The notes: generated by a model from the sequence alone, not told the origin. 64,000 bases of DNA from Lepiota brunneoincarnata (GCA_023014365.1 JAEBUN010000064.1:62001-126000); one strand, 5' to 3'. Positions 45,654-56,810 are shown, counted from the stretch's first letter. Made by a program: numbers and translations.

Positions 45654-46098
45654 ATGGCGCGCCGTATTGCAAGGAGGTCCGTTGCACATCACCCGCAACT
45701 GTTCAAGGTAGGTACCCATTTGGTATCCGATTGTAATATATATTCACAGAACGGTTCCAGCGCAAACACCGCGTGGAGGTCTATATCAATCTTCGCTGGG
45801 TACGACTACATATCTAGGAGGATTTCTGGAGGAATAAGTTATAGGTCCCTGGGGTCAGCGTAAATATCTAATCACCTGGGCAGTGGAAACAGTTTTGCAT
45901 TGGCGGTATGGTCATTACTGACCGTGACGGGGAGAGAAGGGTACACCCATTGGCCGAAGTCCGAAGGCTGTTTGGTAGGTAAGTACAATGTTTCATTTCC
46001 TGTGGGGGTAAGATTAACTGACCTTTGTCGATCTTTCAGATGGATTCGTTTTTTATAATGTATATGGAATCCCAGCCATGCCGGCCATTCCAACCTGA
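45654..46098 (+). pseudogene. Alpha-family gene, right arm copy
   Basis: Exon 1 MARRIARRSVAHHPQLFK, intron GTAGGTACCC...GTTCCAG, then exon 2 with the same 20-bp deletion as the left arm, which gives an early TAG. Exons 3 and 4 remain recognisable (TDRDGERRVHPLAE; NVYGIPAMPAIPT). Confidence 0.6.
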
Positions 46099-46379
46099 CG
46101 AAGAGAATGGGACCAAGCATTGTGAGGTTTCCCGATGTCGTGCTCCGAGTGAGCATGCGCTAAATGCATCAACCACCCATCAGGCAGGGCACTCCCGGAC
46201 GAGGATACCCCTCCGCCACAGTTGGAGACGCCTCAGACCTGCTCCAGGTAAGCACACCCCTAGCTCAACAATCCATCTATCATTTTTGCCGCGATGCCGG
46301 CACATTACGAACTCATCTACCACCGATGCTTGAAGAATCTGAAGGAACACGACATTCACCCCCCAAATCACGACTAATC

Positions 46380-46806
46380 TGAGTGATTACCACAGAATTG
46401 CACAGAATCTTGAGAATCGCCAGGACAATGAGCGTGGCATTAGCTACCTCGAGCTCCACCCAGACGTATGTATCTCACCCGTCCTTTTATTGCATCCAAC
46501 CTGACCCTATCTTCCTTTGTAGAGTATCTTTGCCAGGATGCTATCGCCCAGGTACAGATCTTATCGATGTCACTTCTCCCGGCCACGCCAACGTATCTCT
46601 TAAGCCTTGCTCAAATTCATGTTCACTGGCATGAACACCGCTGTCGTCCGTTCACCGTAGCCACTTGTGGTATCAAAAATCTTGAGCGTGCTATCAAAAC
46701 TAACAACAGGATTCATGACTTCAGCACCGAGCAGTTCAGTGAGTGGCAATGGCACTGGTGCATGCGATGGTCCTCCTCCTTTGCTGACGCCACAGCAAGG
46801 ATTTGA
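46380..46806 (+). CDS. Gamma module, right arm copy (unrecognised)
   Basis: Mirror of 33,432-33,858. Splice-like signals are readable: CCAGAC|GTATGT...CTTTGTAG|AGTATCTTTGCCAG, then GTACAG...CTTAAG, then the last stretch to a stop at 46,804-46,806. Confidence 0.35.
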
Positions 46807-47639
46807 TATGCCACTTACCCGTCCATTCCGCGCGTAGCCGAGAGGCTACTCCCACATTAGATAAATCAGTCATATCAAATCATTTGTTGTGCAGGGATGA
46901 GTAAGACCTAGTCAGGACTTTTTTGTATCAAATCCCATCGAATGCAAACAGGCATGGTGATCGTTTTACCTTCATTCAGATTGAGACTCATTCATGGGGA
47001 TTTGCCCACTAATCGGGTCCTATCTGTCAAGATTAAATGTATGGCCCGATCCGACTCGATATGATTAGAATAAAAGTTCGATTCTTTGATTCCTATCAAC
47101 CGCGTGATGCGATTGGATAGCGTTTGGTGGTATTTTAGGTGCATTTCACCGGGATTAACGGACATGAACACTGCCCGTAGGATGTGGCAGAATTTTTGGA
47201 CATCCTAAACAAACAGTACTTTCTCCGACTTTTCTTATGTTTTCTTTCATCCTCATGAACATATCATGTTTCATGCAGCGAGGACGCAAAATATGCAAGC
47301 TCGCCAGCTACCCATGATTGAGTGCGGAGGCATTGGGGGGTGAGTAACCAAGCGGGTCTGCCGTGCTTCTGCTCGGCGCAGAGGAGTGGAACACTATTAC
47401 TACTAGCCTATTGCTCTAGGCGGTTTCATATCCAGATGTCCGCGTCTTCCTTATACAGGATCCGTACCCTTGCCTCGCCGTACCTGTGCCGATGTCCACG
47501 CTTTCCCTATATGGTATGCGTACCACATATGTTATCATGTAAATTCCACCGTTGCGCATTGTCATCAGTATAATACCTTTTTTTCTTGCCTGGGAAGAGG
47601 CCCTGGCTTGGAAGGCGATATAGAGGTACCACGCCCGCA
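46807..47639. other. Arm sequence without a recognised gene, right
   Basis: Mirror of 32,601-33,431, a few percent diverged. No gene called. Confidence 0.4.
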
Positions 47640-48330
47640 CTTTCCATAATGGGTGCGATTCCAACCACAAGCCGCAACGATAAACTATAGGAGATATATT
47701 GGCACGTGTAAGGCTGAGACGCTGTAAAGACAAGCGGTCCTCATTACAAAGGATAGCGGCACTGGAAATCACAGGAGGACGCCCCCAATGATGCCCTAGA
47801 GGCACATGCAGGACCCACCCCGCTCTATATGACACTTGACTAGATCAGCTTCAGAAGCCTCACAAGAATCTGAACACTTACCTGCAACCAACCCGACGAC
47901 GAGAACTGCGAGATGTTGTGCAATCCGAGGGACAGGAAACGCCACTTGAACCTGCAAATCCTGCCACAGAGATACAGCCTGGACCCAAGCAAGATAGAGA
48001 CCCTCGTGCCCCCCTCCTTCCGACAGATTGAGACAGGACGGAATAATCGGGGCGGCAGCAACACTGGTAGTGAATGGAACTACGCGACAGCCCGAGCTCT
48101 ACAGTACCACCTAGGGGAATCAGAGAAACACAAAACGTACGAAGCGGAGGTGGTACGAGTGATACTGGCATTGAGGCTAGTGGAGTGGAGGAGACGGAAG
48201 AGAAGGGCAAAAAAACACCAAAGATAACACACTAACATCAACAATAAGGGCAAGTATCAAGGCGATAAGCCTGAGAAAGATCAGAGCCGGGCGGTATCTT
48301 GTGGACTCGTACAGTAGAGATCCTTACTCG
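47640..48330 (+). pseudogene. Degenerate Tad1-type LINE fragment (B), right
   Basis: Mirror of LINE fragment B on the left. In the tail SHSGVEGNEN (about 48,330) is the GNE motif of the RNase H end. Confidence 0.7.
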
Positions 48331-48555
48331 TCGCACTCGGGAGTGGAGGGAAATGAGAATCACGACCAGAATAGACAAGCTTGGTTCCAAGAATTTTTGG
48401 AAAACACTCATTTAGAATAAACATGGACCTTACCCGGAAGCTTCTCCAGTTGAGGTCCAGGAAGTGCAGGATGACCTTGACTTACGAAACATGACTAACG
48501 ACGGCAGAACGTATTAAAGAGGTTGCGATAGCAACAAATTCTTCCGACATTCGCA

Positions 48556-48576
48556 ATGTCTTCCCCCGCCCCCCGC
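48556..48576 (+). pseudogene. Beta-family gene cut by the LTR, right
   Basis: Seven codons (MSSPAPR) run directly into the LTR at 48,577. MSSPAPC and MSSSTPR are the starts of intact beta genes, so the frame is genuine and the LTR insertion point is codon 7-8. Confidence 0.65.
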
Positions 48577-49139
48577 TGAAAAGGTAGAAACGTTCGTGGG
48601 TTTTTAATATAGATAGGGTGCTTGTTTTCACCAAGCTTAGCCGAAATTCGATAGGCTTAAGCTAATACAAGGAGTATGAGATAGATAGTGAACAGTTTCG
48701 TCTTTTGGGGTGTTCTGGGGGTGCGTTCTGACAGCGACATTCAAGCGAGTAAAGTTTTAGAGGTTAACGAACAGCCGTTGAAGTTATCTTAGCCGTACGG
48801 TGCAACAGTGAAGTGAAAATCCCTGTCAAGTCAAAGCGCGGGGTCTCTGGTCTCTGGTCTCTGAACTCTACTCTGATCTCTGTCTCTGTCTCTGGGTTGG
48901 TCGACGACCGAAGATATCGCACTTAACAACGCACACTAAATAGCCCTCTGAAACCGTTCTTGATCACGGCTCGCAGACTTGCGTGTGGAAGCGGGGGTGA
49001 GACCTCTTGCTTCTCCACGAACAAGTGCAACCGTATTTATGTTGTTGTAGATATACACGAGAAATAGTAAATATGAGATAGAAAACAATAAGCCTAATTA
49101 TCACAGGCGCTGTAGAATATTTTAGAAGGTTCGGCAGCA
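48577..49139 (-). mobile_element. Gypsy 3' LTR, right arm (563 bp)
   Basis: On the plus strand it reads TGAAAAGGTAGAAACG...GGTTCGGCAGCA. Same TG/CA ends as the left-arm LTR but 14 bp shorter, with several substitutions (for example AGGCTTAAGC where the left has AAGCTTAAGC). Confidence 0.85.
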
Positions 49140-50302
49140 TTTCTATGACTCTCATCCTACGCGCCGCTCCAAGCGCAACGTCTCTAAACCCCATGCTGCA
49201 CCCAAGGCTTCCCGTGCCAAAGCCCCAACAAATGCCGATCTGGCAGAAAGGATCCCGGAACATGCTGCCAACGAATTACATCGCCTCCAGAATGAGCCCT
49301 GCCTCAAATGGACATGGGGAGTTGACCTGGATGAGGCCGATCGTCGGCAACTTTGGCGTGCCGCGGACAATAACTCCAAGGTTCAGGCTAAGAACCCGTC
49401 GTCCACGACTGGCTCTAATTCCTCTAACACTGCCGAAAGCTCTGCTGTCCCCAAACGCGTAAGCTTAGCGTTCTTTTAGCTCTAATCGTCTTCTAATGTT
49501 TAAGCTTAGCCTCGCAAAGGTCGCAAGGCCCCTGCCTCTGCTGCTGTTGTGGTAGACACCGATACCGAGCCTGCTGAGAGTATGAACAGTGCTTCCAACT
49601 CCCGAGACGGTAATCTAGTTGCTTCTCAACCTCTCACATTGGCTGAGATCATCGCTCGCCTTCAGGACAGACGAGGAGGTTTCCCAAGCGATCGTCGAAG
49701 AGGTTCGTGTAGTTCCGCCTTATCGCAAGCGTCGTTTGTCTACCTCCGACGTGGTGCGCCAGCTCTACTCCCCCTAACCACCGATTCTGACTTCGTCCTT
49801 CGTCAGGAGACCGTCAAAAGGTCCTCATCTTCTAAAGGCACCGTCCGTCCTCTTCCCTATTGTCAAGTTCCCAATATGCACACTAAAAACTGCTATTACG
49901 CCCGGGCTGAACAGGTTCTAGCCAAGGCAAACGCCAATACTGCCAAGCACGCCCGTACCGAGTTCGCTCCCGATGAACGCACGTTCGCTGGCTTATCTGG
50001 TAGGGTTTTCTCACTTCTATTCGCTAAGCTTAGCGGCTCTGACACTCATTCTGGCCAGCTCATTTGCTCCAGGAACTCCAGAACCTCCTGTCTCACTCTC
50101 GCGACGAGTACTAGTCCGGATCTCGCAGTGACGACGCTCGGTCGGTTAAATGCGACCTTAATTCGCTCAGCCGGGACTTCATCGAGGCTATTCCTTCGCT
50201 CGAAGCCAACTTAAAGAGGTTCCAGTTCCTTATTCAAGAACGGGTTCGTCTCAAAGGCCTTTTGCGCAATCCCTCCAACTTGGACAAGTCCTCCACCGCT
50301 TA
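49126..50302 (+). CDS. Antisense spliced gene inside the gypsy element, right copy
   Basis: Lies between the integrase and the 3' LTR and is read against pol. Exon 1, open from 49,126 without an in-frame ATG, ends at 49,458 (SSAVPKR). The intron 49,459-49,509 starts GTAAGCTTAG and ends TTAAGCTTAG. Exon 2 has PRKGRKAPASAAVVVDTD and LTLAEIIARLQD, then an 8-bp deletion private to this arm and a shared frame change in a C5 run. A later exon has CYYARAEQVLAKANAN. A second intron follows, with GTAGGG (about 49,998) and either CTAAGCTTAG or TCTGGCCAG as acceptor. The 3' exon gives a Leu-rich helix (LLQELQNLLSHSRDEY), a TAG, then SLSRDFIEAIPSLEANLKRF and stop at 50,302. Overall basic, Ser/Pro-rich, with a C-terminal coiled coil. 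Function unknown. Confidence 0.6.
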
Positions 50303-50479
50303 AGCTTAACGCTTTTACAATCCCTAGGATAGTTTTCCTTCGATAAGTAGATAGTTCTGTCCACAATATCAAGGTTTTTCCTATCCGTCAAATTCTTCTG
50401 GCTGCCATCTGTCACTAGGCTCATCCTCAGTAGTCTCCTCCAGGGTCTTCAGTCCCTCTGGTGACAGATCTATCAACTC

Positions 50480-52050
50480 TTACAACTCCGGCGGCAACGG
50501 CATATGTTTTCTGGCTAAGTAGGGAATTACTCTGAATGCCGCCACTCTATTCTGCCATACCGACCCGTCAAGTTCTGCCAGGATATAAGATCCTCCCTTT
50601 GATCTAGATATGACCACCATGGGCCCTAGATACCTGGGTTTCATCTTCCTGTCGGCCGAGCTTTCTATAGCCGTATTTCTCACTAACACCAAATCTCCCG
50701 GTTCGAAGCGATAATCTCTTATCCTATGCGCTGCTTGTCGTTCCATCTTGCTAAGCTTAGTGTCAGAAACACGCTGACGCATCTCCTCTACATGCCGAAC
50801 ATGTTTTGCCAAGGCCTGAGCTCGGTATCCTATCAACTCGGCCGTTGTCAAGTACTTGTTGGGTAGTTGTACTAGCCAAGTGGCTTCTTTGACATCCAGG
50901 GGTAGCGTTGGGTGCGCTCCGGTCAACAAGAAGTACGGGGAACACTCCATTCCTTTCCTAATGGTTATCCGGTCCGCCCACATAACGTGTGGCAAGTGCC
51001 AATACCACTTCTTGACGTCTCCGCCGGTAGCTTTGTACAACATCTGTTGCACATCCTAATGTGGTCTCTCAATGATCCCGTTCGCTTTGGAATTATAGGG
51101 AGATATCGTTACTCCCTTTATCCCATACTTCCCTTCCAGCCATCGGACAGCCTTCCCAAACGGAGAGCCGTTGTCCGTGACAATCTTCGCTCTACAGCCC
51201 CATCGGCAAATGATATCTTCGAATAACCACTGCGCGATCAAACTAGCGTTTTCTTTTCTCAAAGCTTTTGCCTCCATCCAGGATGACAATCCACATCTTC
51301 CGTGCACAACGTAACTACACCCATTAGAACTCGGAGTCATATGTAGTGTGTTCACATGTAGTACTTGGAATATCGACGGCGTGGGCGTTACTATTGGCGG
51401 CGTTTCGATGATCACTTTTTGCCGTTGCTGGCATAGGTGGCACGACTGCACATACCATGCTACGTCTCCTTCAACCTCCGGCCACCAGAACCTCTGCATT
51501 ATAAGCTTAGTGGTCGCGTATATTCCTCTGTGCCCTAGGAAGTCGTGGCTGGCTCGCAACATATACATGCGCTGCTTCTTATCCACTACTAGCTGATGCT
51601 GACCGCTAGGATTCGTCCTATACAGCCCCCCATCGTCATCCAAGAAGAAATGCTCCACCATATGTTTAAGCTTACGCAGGTCCGGTTCATCCAAGCCTTC
51701 AGCTGCGATACTGCTCCCTGTTTCAGGTATTCCCTGATTTTGGGTATTCTTTCATCCTGCATACGCGCTGTATCCGTTCTACACGACTCATCATATACTT
51801 CCTCTATCTCGATTGACTTTTCCTCTTCAAAATCTGGCACTAGCCTGACATCGGTTATTAAGCTTAGTACTTGTCGATGGTTTTCCGGGAAAGCCGGGTT
51901 TTCTATAACCCTAAGCTTAGCCTGCTGTTCGTCTAAAGATTCTTCCCGAGCTTGATCCAGCTCATACTCAAAGTCATACACATCGCGCGCCAAAACCTGG
52001 TTGAATCCGGAGCGACTGTCGATTTCACCACAGAAGGCTTCCAAGGGCAA
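50480..52050 (-). pseudogene. Gypsy integrase, right copy
   Basis: Carries the zinc-binding region (HDFLGHRGIYATTKL, CHLCQQR), the core HVNTLHM (first catalytic Asp is Asn), IVTDNGSPFGKAV (second Asp), SKANGIIERPH (Glu present) and then an in-frame TAG at 51,053-51,055, before [12 protein letters not shown]. The C-terminal domain ([20 protein letters not shown]) ends with HMPLPPEL at 50,480. A frame change separates 52,050-51,589 from 51,694-51,056. Non-functional on at least two counts. Confidence 0.9.
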
Positions 52051-52074
52051 CGGATCTGTAGCCCCCGGATCTTC

Positions 52075-54121
52075 TTAAATTAACTCGAATTCTTCTCCCT
52101 CATCCTCCGATCCATCGTCGAAGCGACGGGCTGTCTCATCACCGGGACAGTATCGTCTCCTGGACAGTCCATCCGGTCCGAATGTCTTCCCTTCCTTGTG
52201 TACCAACGTGAAGTGGAACGACCTAATGAAGTCCACCCAACGGTTTACAGTAGCGTTCGGGAGCTTCCCTGGGTTGTTTAACATCCCAAAGAGAAACTTC
52301 GCATCTGTTTCAACCACTAGGTTCCTCGATCCCCACAATAAATATTTCTCTTGTTCTAGCACCATTCTCAAGCCACATAGCTCTCGCTTTGGCTGAGAGT
52401 ATCTCTGCTGTCTTTCGTCTAATAATATGGACCCAAACTTCACATAATGTATTAGCTTAGTGTCTTCTTCATCTCTCTGATATATGTAGTATCCCACCGC
52501 CCTCCATGAAGTATCCACGGCGACTACTATGGGTTGTTTACTCGGAAATTCGGGGTTCCTGGTAGGGAAACAGCACTGAATCGCATCTTTCAGCTCTTGT
52601 TTGTGCCTTCCTTTTGTTTTCTCCCCATTCAAACTCTTGTCCCTTCTTAAGCTTTTCATATAGAGGTGCGGCAATGGCTATGAACTTCGGGATATGATTC
52701 CTACAGCGCGTAGCTGTTCCTAGAAAGCCCCTTAGTTCCGAGACATTCTCGCAATCCCCCCATCTCAAAATCTTCCCAATTGTGTCTGTGGCAGGCAACC
52801 GTCCTTTATAAGAGCACTCAAAACCTACTACGGTGATTTCATCAGCGCAGATAGTCATCTTAGGCCCAGAGAAGGTTCCTCCTACGTATTTCGTCCTCTG
52901 TAGGATCCTATTGACTGTCTGCATGTGTTCCCATACAAATTTTCGGATCCCTGGGTTCTCTTTCAACGTCTCTTCAGTGCCATCTGGCAGCTCATATCTA
53001 GTTTTCGGTCCTCCGATGGGTACATCATCTATGTACGGCATCGTGTACTCTGGTATCTCATTTGCTAGGATCGCCGTTACATCCTCATGGAATATAGGCA
53101 CCGAATTTGTCCATCCCAAGGGTAGCGTCACTAAGCGTAGCGCTCCAAAGGGTGTCTGGAACGTTGTCAAGTCCCGAGACGACTCAGCTAACAATCGCTC
53201 ATCATATCCAACATACAGATCCAGAATGCCTCCACAGGCTCGTCCTGCAAAGTGCATTGCTAAATCTTCCGTCGCTGGCGGCAGCCCTGAATGCGCTATG
53301 GTCGCTCTGTTCAGCGGCTCCAAGCTGTGTACGATTCTCAAGCTTTTTCCATCTTTCTTCACTACACAGAACCATCTCGATCTATATGATAAATTCGACG
53401 GCCCATAGACACCCGCACTAACCTTCCTCTTCATGATAGGACAGACTTCATCATAGATCGCTGGCGGAATCGGAATGGGCTTCTCAACCCACGGAGTATG
53501 CTCTACCGTCGGTACCTCGATCGGCGGGAGGAAATCCTCCCTAAAACATCCCCTCTCCTCATCTGTCCACGCGAACGCCTTTTCGTGAACCATCATGATA
53601 TGGTGCATCAGTTGTCTTTCTTCTGGCCATAAGGAATCTCCTGAGTGGGCCTCGTCTAGCTTAAGCTTACGCTCCTCGGTGTATCTGCCTGTTGGGGCAA
53701 ACTCAGGGGGATGCGTGTTAAGCTTAACCATTTCTGCCAGTGGGTCCCCTTTTATTTCTCGTTTTATCCTAAATCTCTCCGGTAACTCGCCCAACACCGG
53801 CCTCACTTTTAAGGCGACTGGTTTATATTTCTTCCCAGCCAAGCATTGTACGGTATCCTCGTCATCTTCTTCAGTTTCGACGATAGTTATTCCCTGAATC
53901 TCGGTACCCTGAGCGTTGGCGATGCGTCCTAGACACAATAACGCCGTTGCTTTATCTTCTTGTGGGAAGTCCTCGTCGCGTATGACTCGGCCAATGAACA
54001 TTAGCTGTAGCTCGGCCTCTGAGAAGCTTCCTTTTGCTAAGCTTGGTGTTTGCGCGACGACTGGACCCTTTTCATCATCATAGTCTATTATACAAGCCAC
54101 CTCTCCTTGTTCCTCAGTCAA
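52075..54121 (-). pseudogene. Gypsy reverse transcriptase-RNase H, right copy
   Basis: RT is an uninterrupted 527-codon frame (54,121-52,538) with SRWFCVVKKDGKSLRIVH, LVTLPLGWTN and MPYIDDVPIGG. RNase H (VVAVDTSWRAVGYYIYQ; VVETDAKFLFGM; GPDGLSRRR) continues in another frame to 52,075; that shift is shared with the left arm. A second shared shift, in an A4 run near 54,145, separates RT from the protease frame. This is the best preserved part of the element. Confidence 0.9.
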
Positions 54122-54960
54122 TTCATCGAGGTTTCTTGGAAATTTTGACTGTTTTCTCTAAGCTTAGGAGGATTACACACTCCCCGAGCATAAGTTGGTA
54201 ACACAGCCCTTTCTCTGGTATTTGGGTCCGTAACAACCAAGGTTTGCTCGCCACTGGCGCTATTCCTGACTTCGCTAGCCGTCATTACATCAAACGGTTG
54301 GCCCAGCAATATTCGATAAGCAGGGTTGCGAACGATGTGTACTTGCAAATAGATCGTGACTCTCCCGCAGGTGAAGCCCACATTCTTCGCTAGGCCACAA
54401 GTCTTCTCAACCTGTCCATTCGCGCTCTGCAAATTGATCGTGGTATCTGGGTCCCAAGAGACTTGACACGCAATCGCCGCCTCCTGACTCATGGATACGA
54501 TCTGCGACCCATTATCAAGGCCTCTCCCTGTCGAATCCCATTTATCAGAGTCGGAACTACTCTCAACGGTTCGAATTCTTTGGCAATAAACACCTGCCGT
54601 CCCCTGTCTCGTCTGGGAAGTGATTCCAGGTACTGCATGATTGGATCCTGAGCTACCCATGCTTGGGTTGCCGAGCCTTCTCGGAGCACCGTATCATACT
54701 TCAGAGGGCCGTCTGCCAGCTCCGTTATCATGACCTGTACCGGTCCACTATTAATCTCTATGTCTTCTGTGTCGTCGTCCGGGGGCCCAACTCCTGCTAT
54801 TAAGCTTTGACTTGTGGGTACCCTTTTTCTCAGAATTCGCTCACTGTAAGCGATTCTGTATAGCGGTGATAATGCTAAGAGTTCCCCATGCGATATTGAG
54901 GCTTCTCGCTTCAATACCCTGCTGAGTACCTCCTCAACATCAACGTTCTTCTCTATAGGG
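54118..54960 (-). pseudogene. Gypsy protease region, right copy
   Basis: Two overlapping frames: 54,914-54,489 (SHGELLALSPLYRIAYSERI) and 54,660-54,118 (GLDNGSQIVSMSQEA ... YRILLGQPFDVMTASEV). The protease signature reads Asp-Asn-Gly here and Asp-Ser-Gly in the left arm. Not continuous with gag. Confidence 0.75.
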
Positions 54961-56024
54961 GCCTGGTGCTTATACGCGGGCTCCTTTTAGAGGGTTCCAT
55001 CCTTCTGACGGGCAGCGGTGGTACCTCGACGACAGGGCGCAGTGGTTTAACATTTTTGTATGGTAGCTCCCCTGCCTCTGCACGCGTTGGTTTCTCCGTT
55101 GTCTGTTCTATTTCCTCATTCTCTGATTCTTCTGATCGCTCGGAATCTGACGAGTCCTCAGGAGTCTGTCCTCTGGCGAAGGCGACCTTCTTCTTCAGAG
55201 CCGGCTCCTTCCTCGAACCCTTTAGAAACCCGACTCCGAGTTCCAAGTCTTCGCGCCACTTCTGGTGTCCAAATACTGGCTTGCCGAGGGTTTACCACCC
55301 GTCAAACCACTAAGCTTAGTCTGTATCTGGGCCAATTGTTCGGCCAAAGAATGTATCTCGACATTATCATCCTTTTTGGTCATAAGCTTAAACTTTGGGA
55401 CACTCCCAGCGTTAATGGCTGCTGTCTCCAACATTTCCATGCGTTGTTTCAGACGGCGGATCTCTTCCTCCGCTGGTGACCTTTGGTTTTCTGACCTCGG
55501 GAACGCTCTCTGCGCAAACACCGCTGGCCCTGGTACTTGTGGTATCTCAGGTCCAACCTCCGGAAGTTCTGGTATCTGAACGAAGAGTTGTCCCTTTGTC
55601 GCGTAGTACTTCGCCACTTTCTCTTTAATGGGCCCTTCTCCTCGAGGGATATTCGAGCCGTCTCCCATATATATTTTATTCCCTTCGACTCTAATTCGGC
55701 CGGCTTGTTTATCCGCCTCCATGTCCGGGCAGAATAGCCAGCTATGGCCTAATAACCAGCAGTAGAAACACTTTCGATCGGACAGCGACCCTGCCGGCCC
55801 ACTCCCGGTGTTCCTCTGAGTATGATTATGGCCGAAATGGCTATGTCCGTCCTTTGCCAAACTCTCTAGGTATGATTTCAAGGTATGCCCCTGGATATTC
55901 ATGAGGTCCTTAAGCTCAGTGAGACCGCCTGCCATCTGCGAAACTTCATCCTGGAATTTCTGCTTTAGGCTTTGCAGCTCTCGCTTCGCTACAGGGTCGT
56001 AAGTCCCTGTTCCAGACGTCGCGG
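54953..56024 (-). pseudogene. Gypsy gag, 5'-truncated, right copy
   Basis: 55,935-55,222 is open (upstream codons continue to about 56,020) and has a CCHC zinc knuckle, CFYCWLLGHSWLFC (CX2CX4HX4C), followed by a Pro-rich part and a coiled-coil-like EEEIRRLKQRMEMLETAA. The downstream frame 55,246-54,953 has an acidic spacer. The capsid part expected upstream is missing: at 56,024-56,027 the sequence switches abruptly to the 3' end of the ParB-like gene. The gag part outside 55,167 has no counterpart in the left arm. Confidence 0.85.
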
Positions 56025-56026
56025 GT

Positions 56027-56219
56027 TACGTGCCTTTATCATCCTCTCCACAGTCCCTGTTAAATCTCCCGTCTTCCATATAGCTGCAAGGCGTAAAAAG
56101 AAGGCAAAATCTAGTCAACCACAGCCTGGCCTTCGCGTCCAGGCCGCCATTCGCGACCCGTCTGCCCTTCAATTGCAGCCTCGCAGGCGCCCGGGCCAAG
56201 GCTCTAAGCGCTGAGCTTT
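56027..56219 (+). pseudogene. 3'-end fragment of the ParB-like gene
   Basis: Encodes RAFIILSTVPVKSPVFHIAA and PSALQLQPRRRPGQGSK to a stop at 56,217-56,219. This corresponds closely to the last exon of the 20,013-24,387 gene (stop 20,013). Only this exon is present, so it is a duplicated fragment. Confidence 0.8.
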
Positions 56220-56810
56220 GGGTTTGTGCTCAAGAGGAAGCTGGGGGCGGTGGATTCTGGTGTGACACTTGTACCTTAACGTTAGATCACCATACCCAGT
56301 ATCCTAAGCCCAACTATCAACCTATTCGTGCTCCAATTGACCCAAGCAATAAGACACGCTAAAATTGAGCATTCTGATCCCTGAATCACAACAGCCTCCT
56401 ACAGGAACAACGTACCTGGATCCAAAGGTCGTTCAAGAACACCAGGATGATCGCTTGAACCATAAGGGCCTCGCTGGCGGATATGAACCCCAAATTCTCA
56501 TTGCGCTGGCAGCTGGAGCAATTCTCCATTGACGATTTACAATGCAGATAGACTAGCAACCTGCAAAGCATGCACGAATGGCTGCACTCCCCTCCCTTTG
56601 CCACCTAGACTCAGATGGAGCAGCATTCTTCCCTCATCGCGCGCTATTGCCATCAATGCGCCTCTGATCTCACACGCCAGTGCAGCCCAAGTGTCCACGC
56701 ATTTCCAGATAGAATGCAAGTTTCAACATACATTCCATAAGGATATGGTATTGGCAGGCATGGATGGATGGTACTACCGTTGACTATTTCTGATACTATG
56801 GGAGCGACTA
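56220..56810. repeat. Duplicated 3' flank of the ParB-like gene
   Basis: Reverse-complement homology to 19,640-20,012, with an extra segment at about 56,345-56,550. It continues into the minisatellite in the same order as at 19.5 kb. Confidence 0.65.

Larger units (their letters stand above)
40239..55167 (-). repeat. Right arm of giant palindrome
   Basis: 14.93 kb, the reverse complement of 26,131-39,994. It is longer by about 1,065 bp, almost all of it the integrase/antisense-gene segment 50,075-51,144 that the left arm lacks. The outer edge lies in the gypsy spacer upstream of the protease; the element continues outward to about 56,024. Confidence 0.97.

Noticed and set aside
53107..53421. 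ORFs on the plus strand over gypsy RT
   Set aside because: Antisense shadows of the conserved RT frame, without splice signals; unlike the 49.1-50.3 kb antisense gene they have no independent support.
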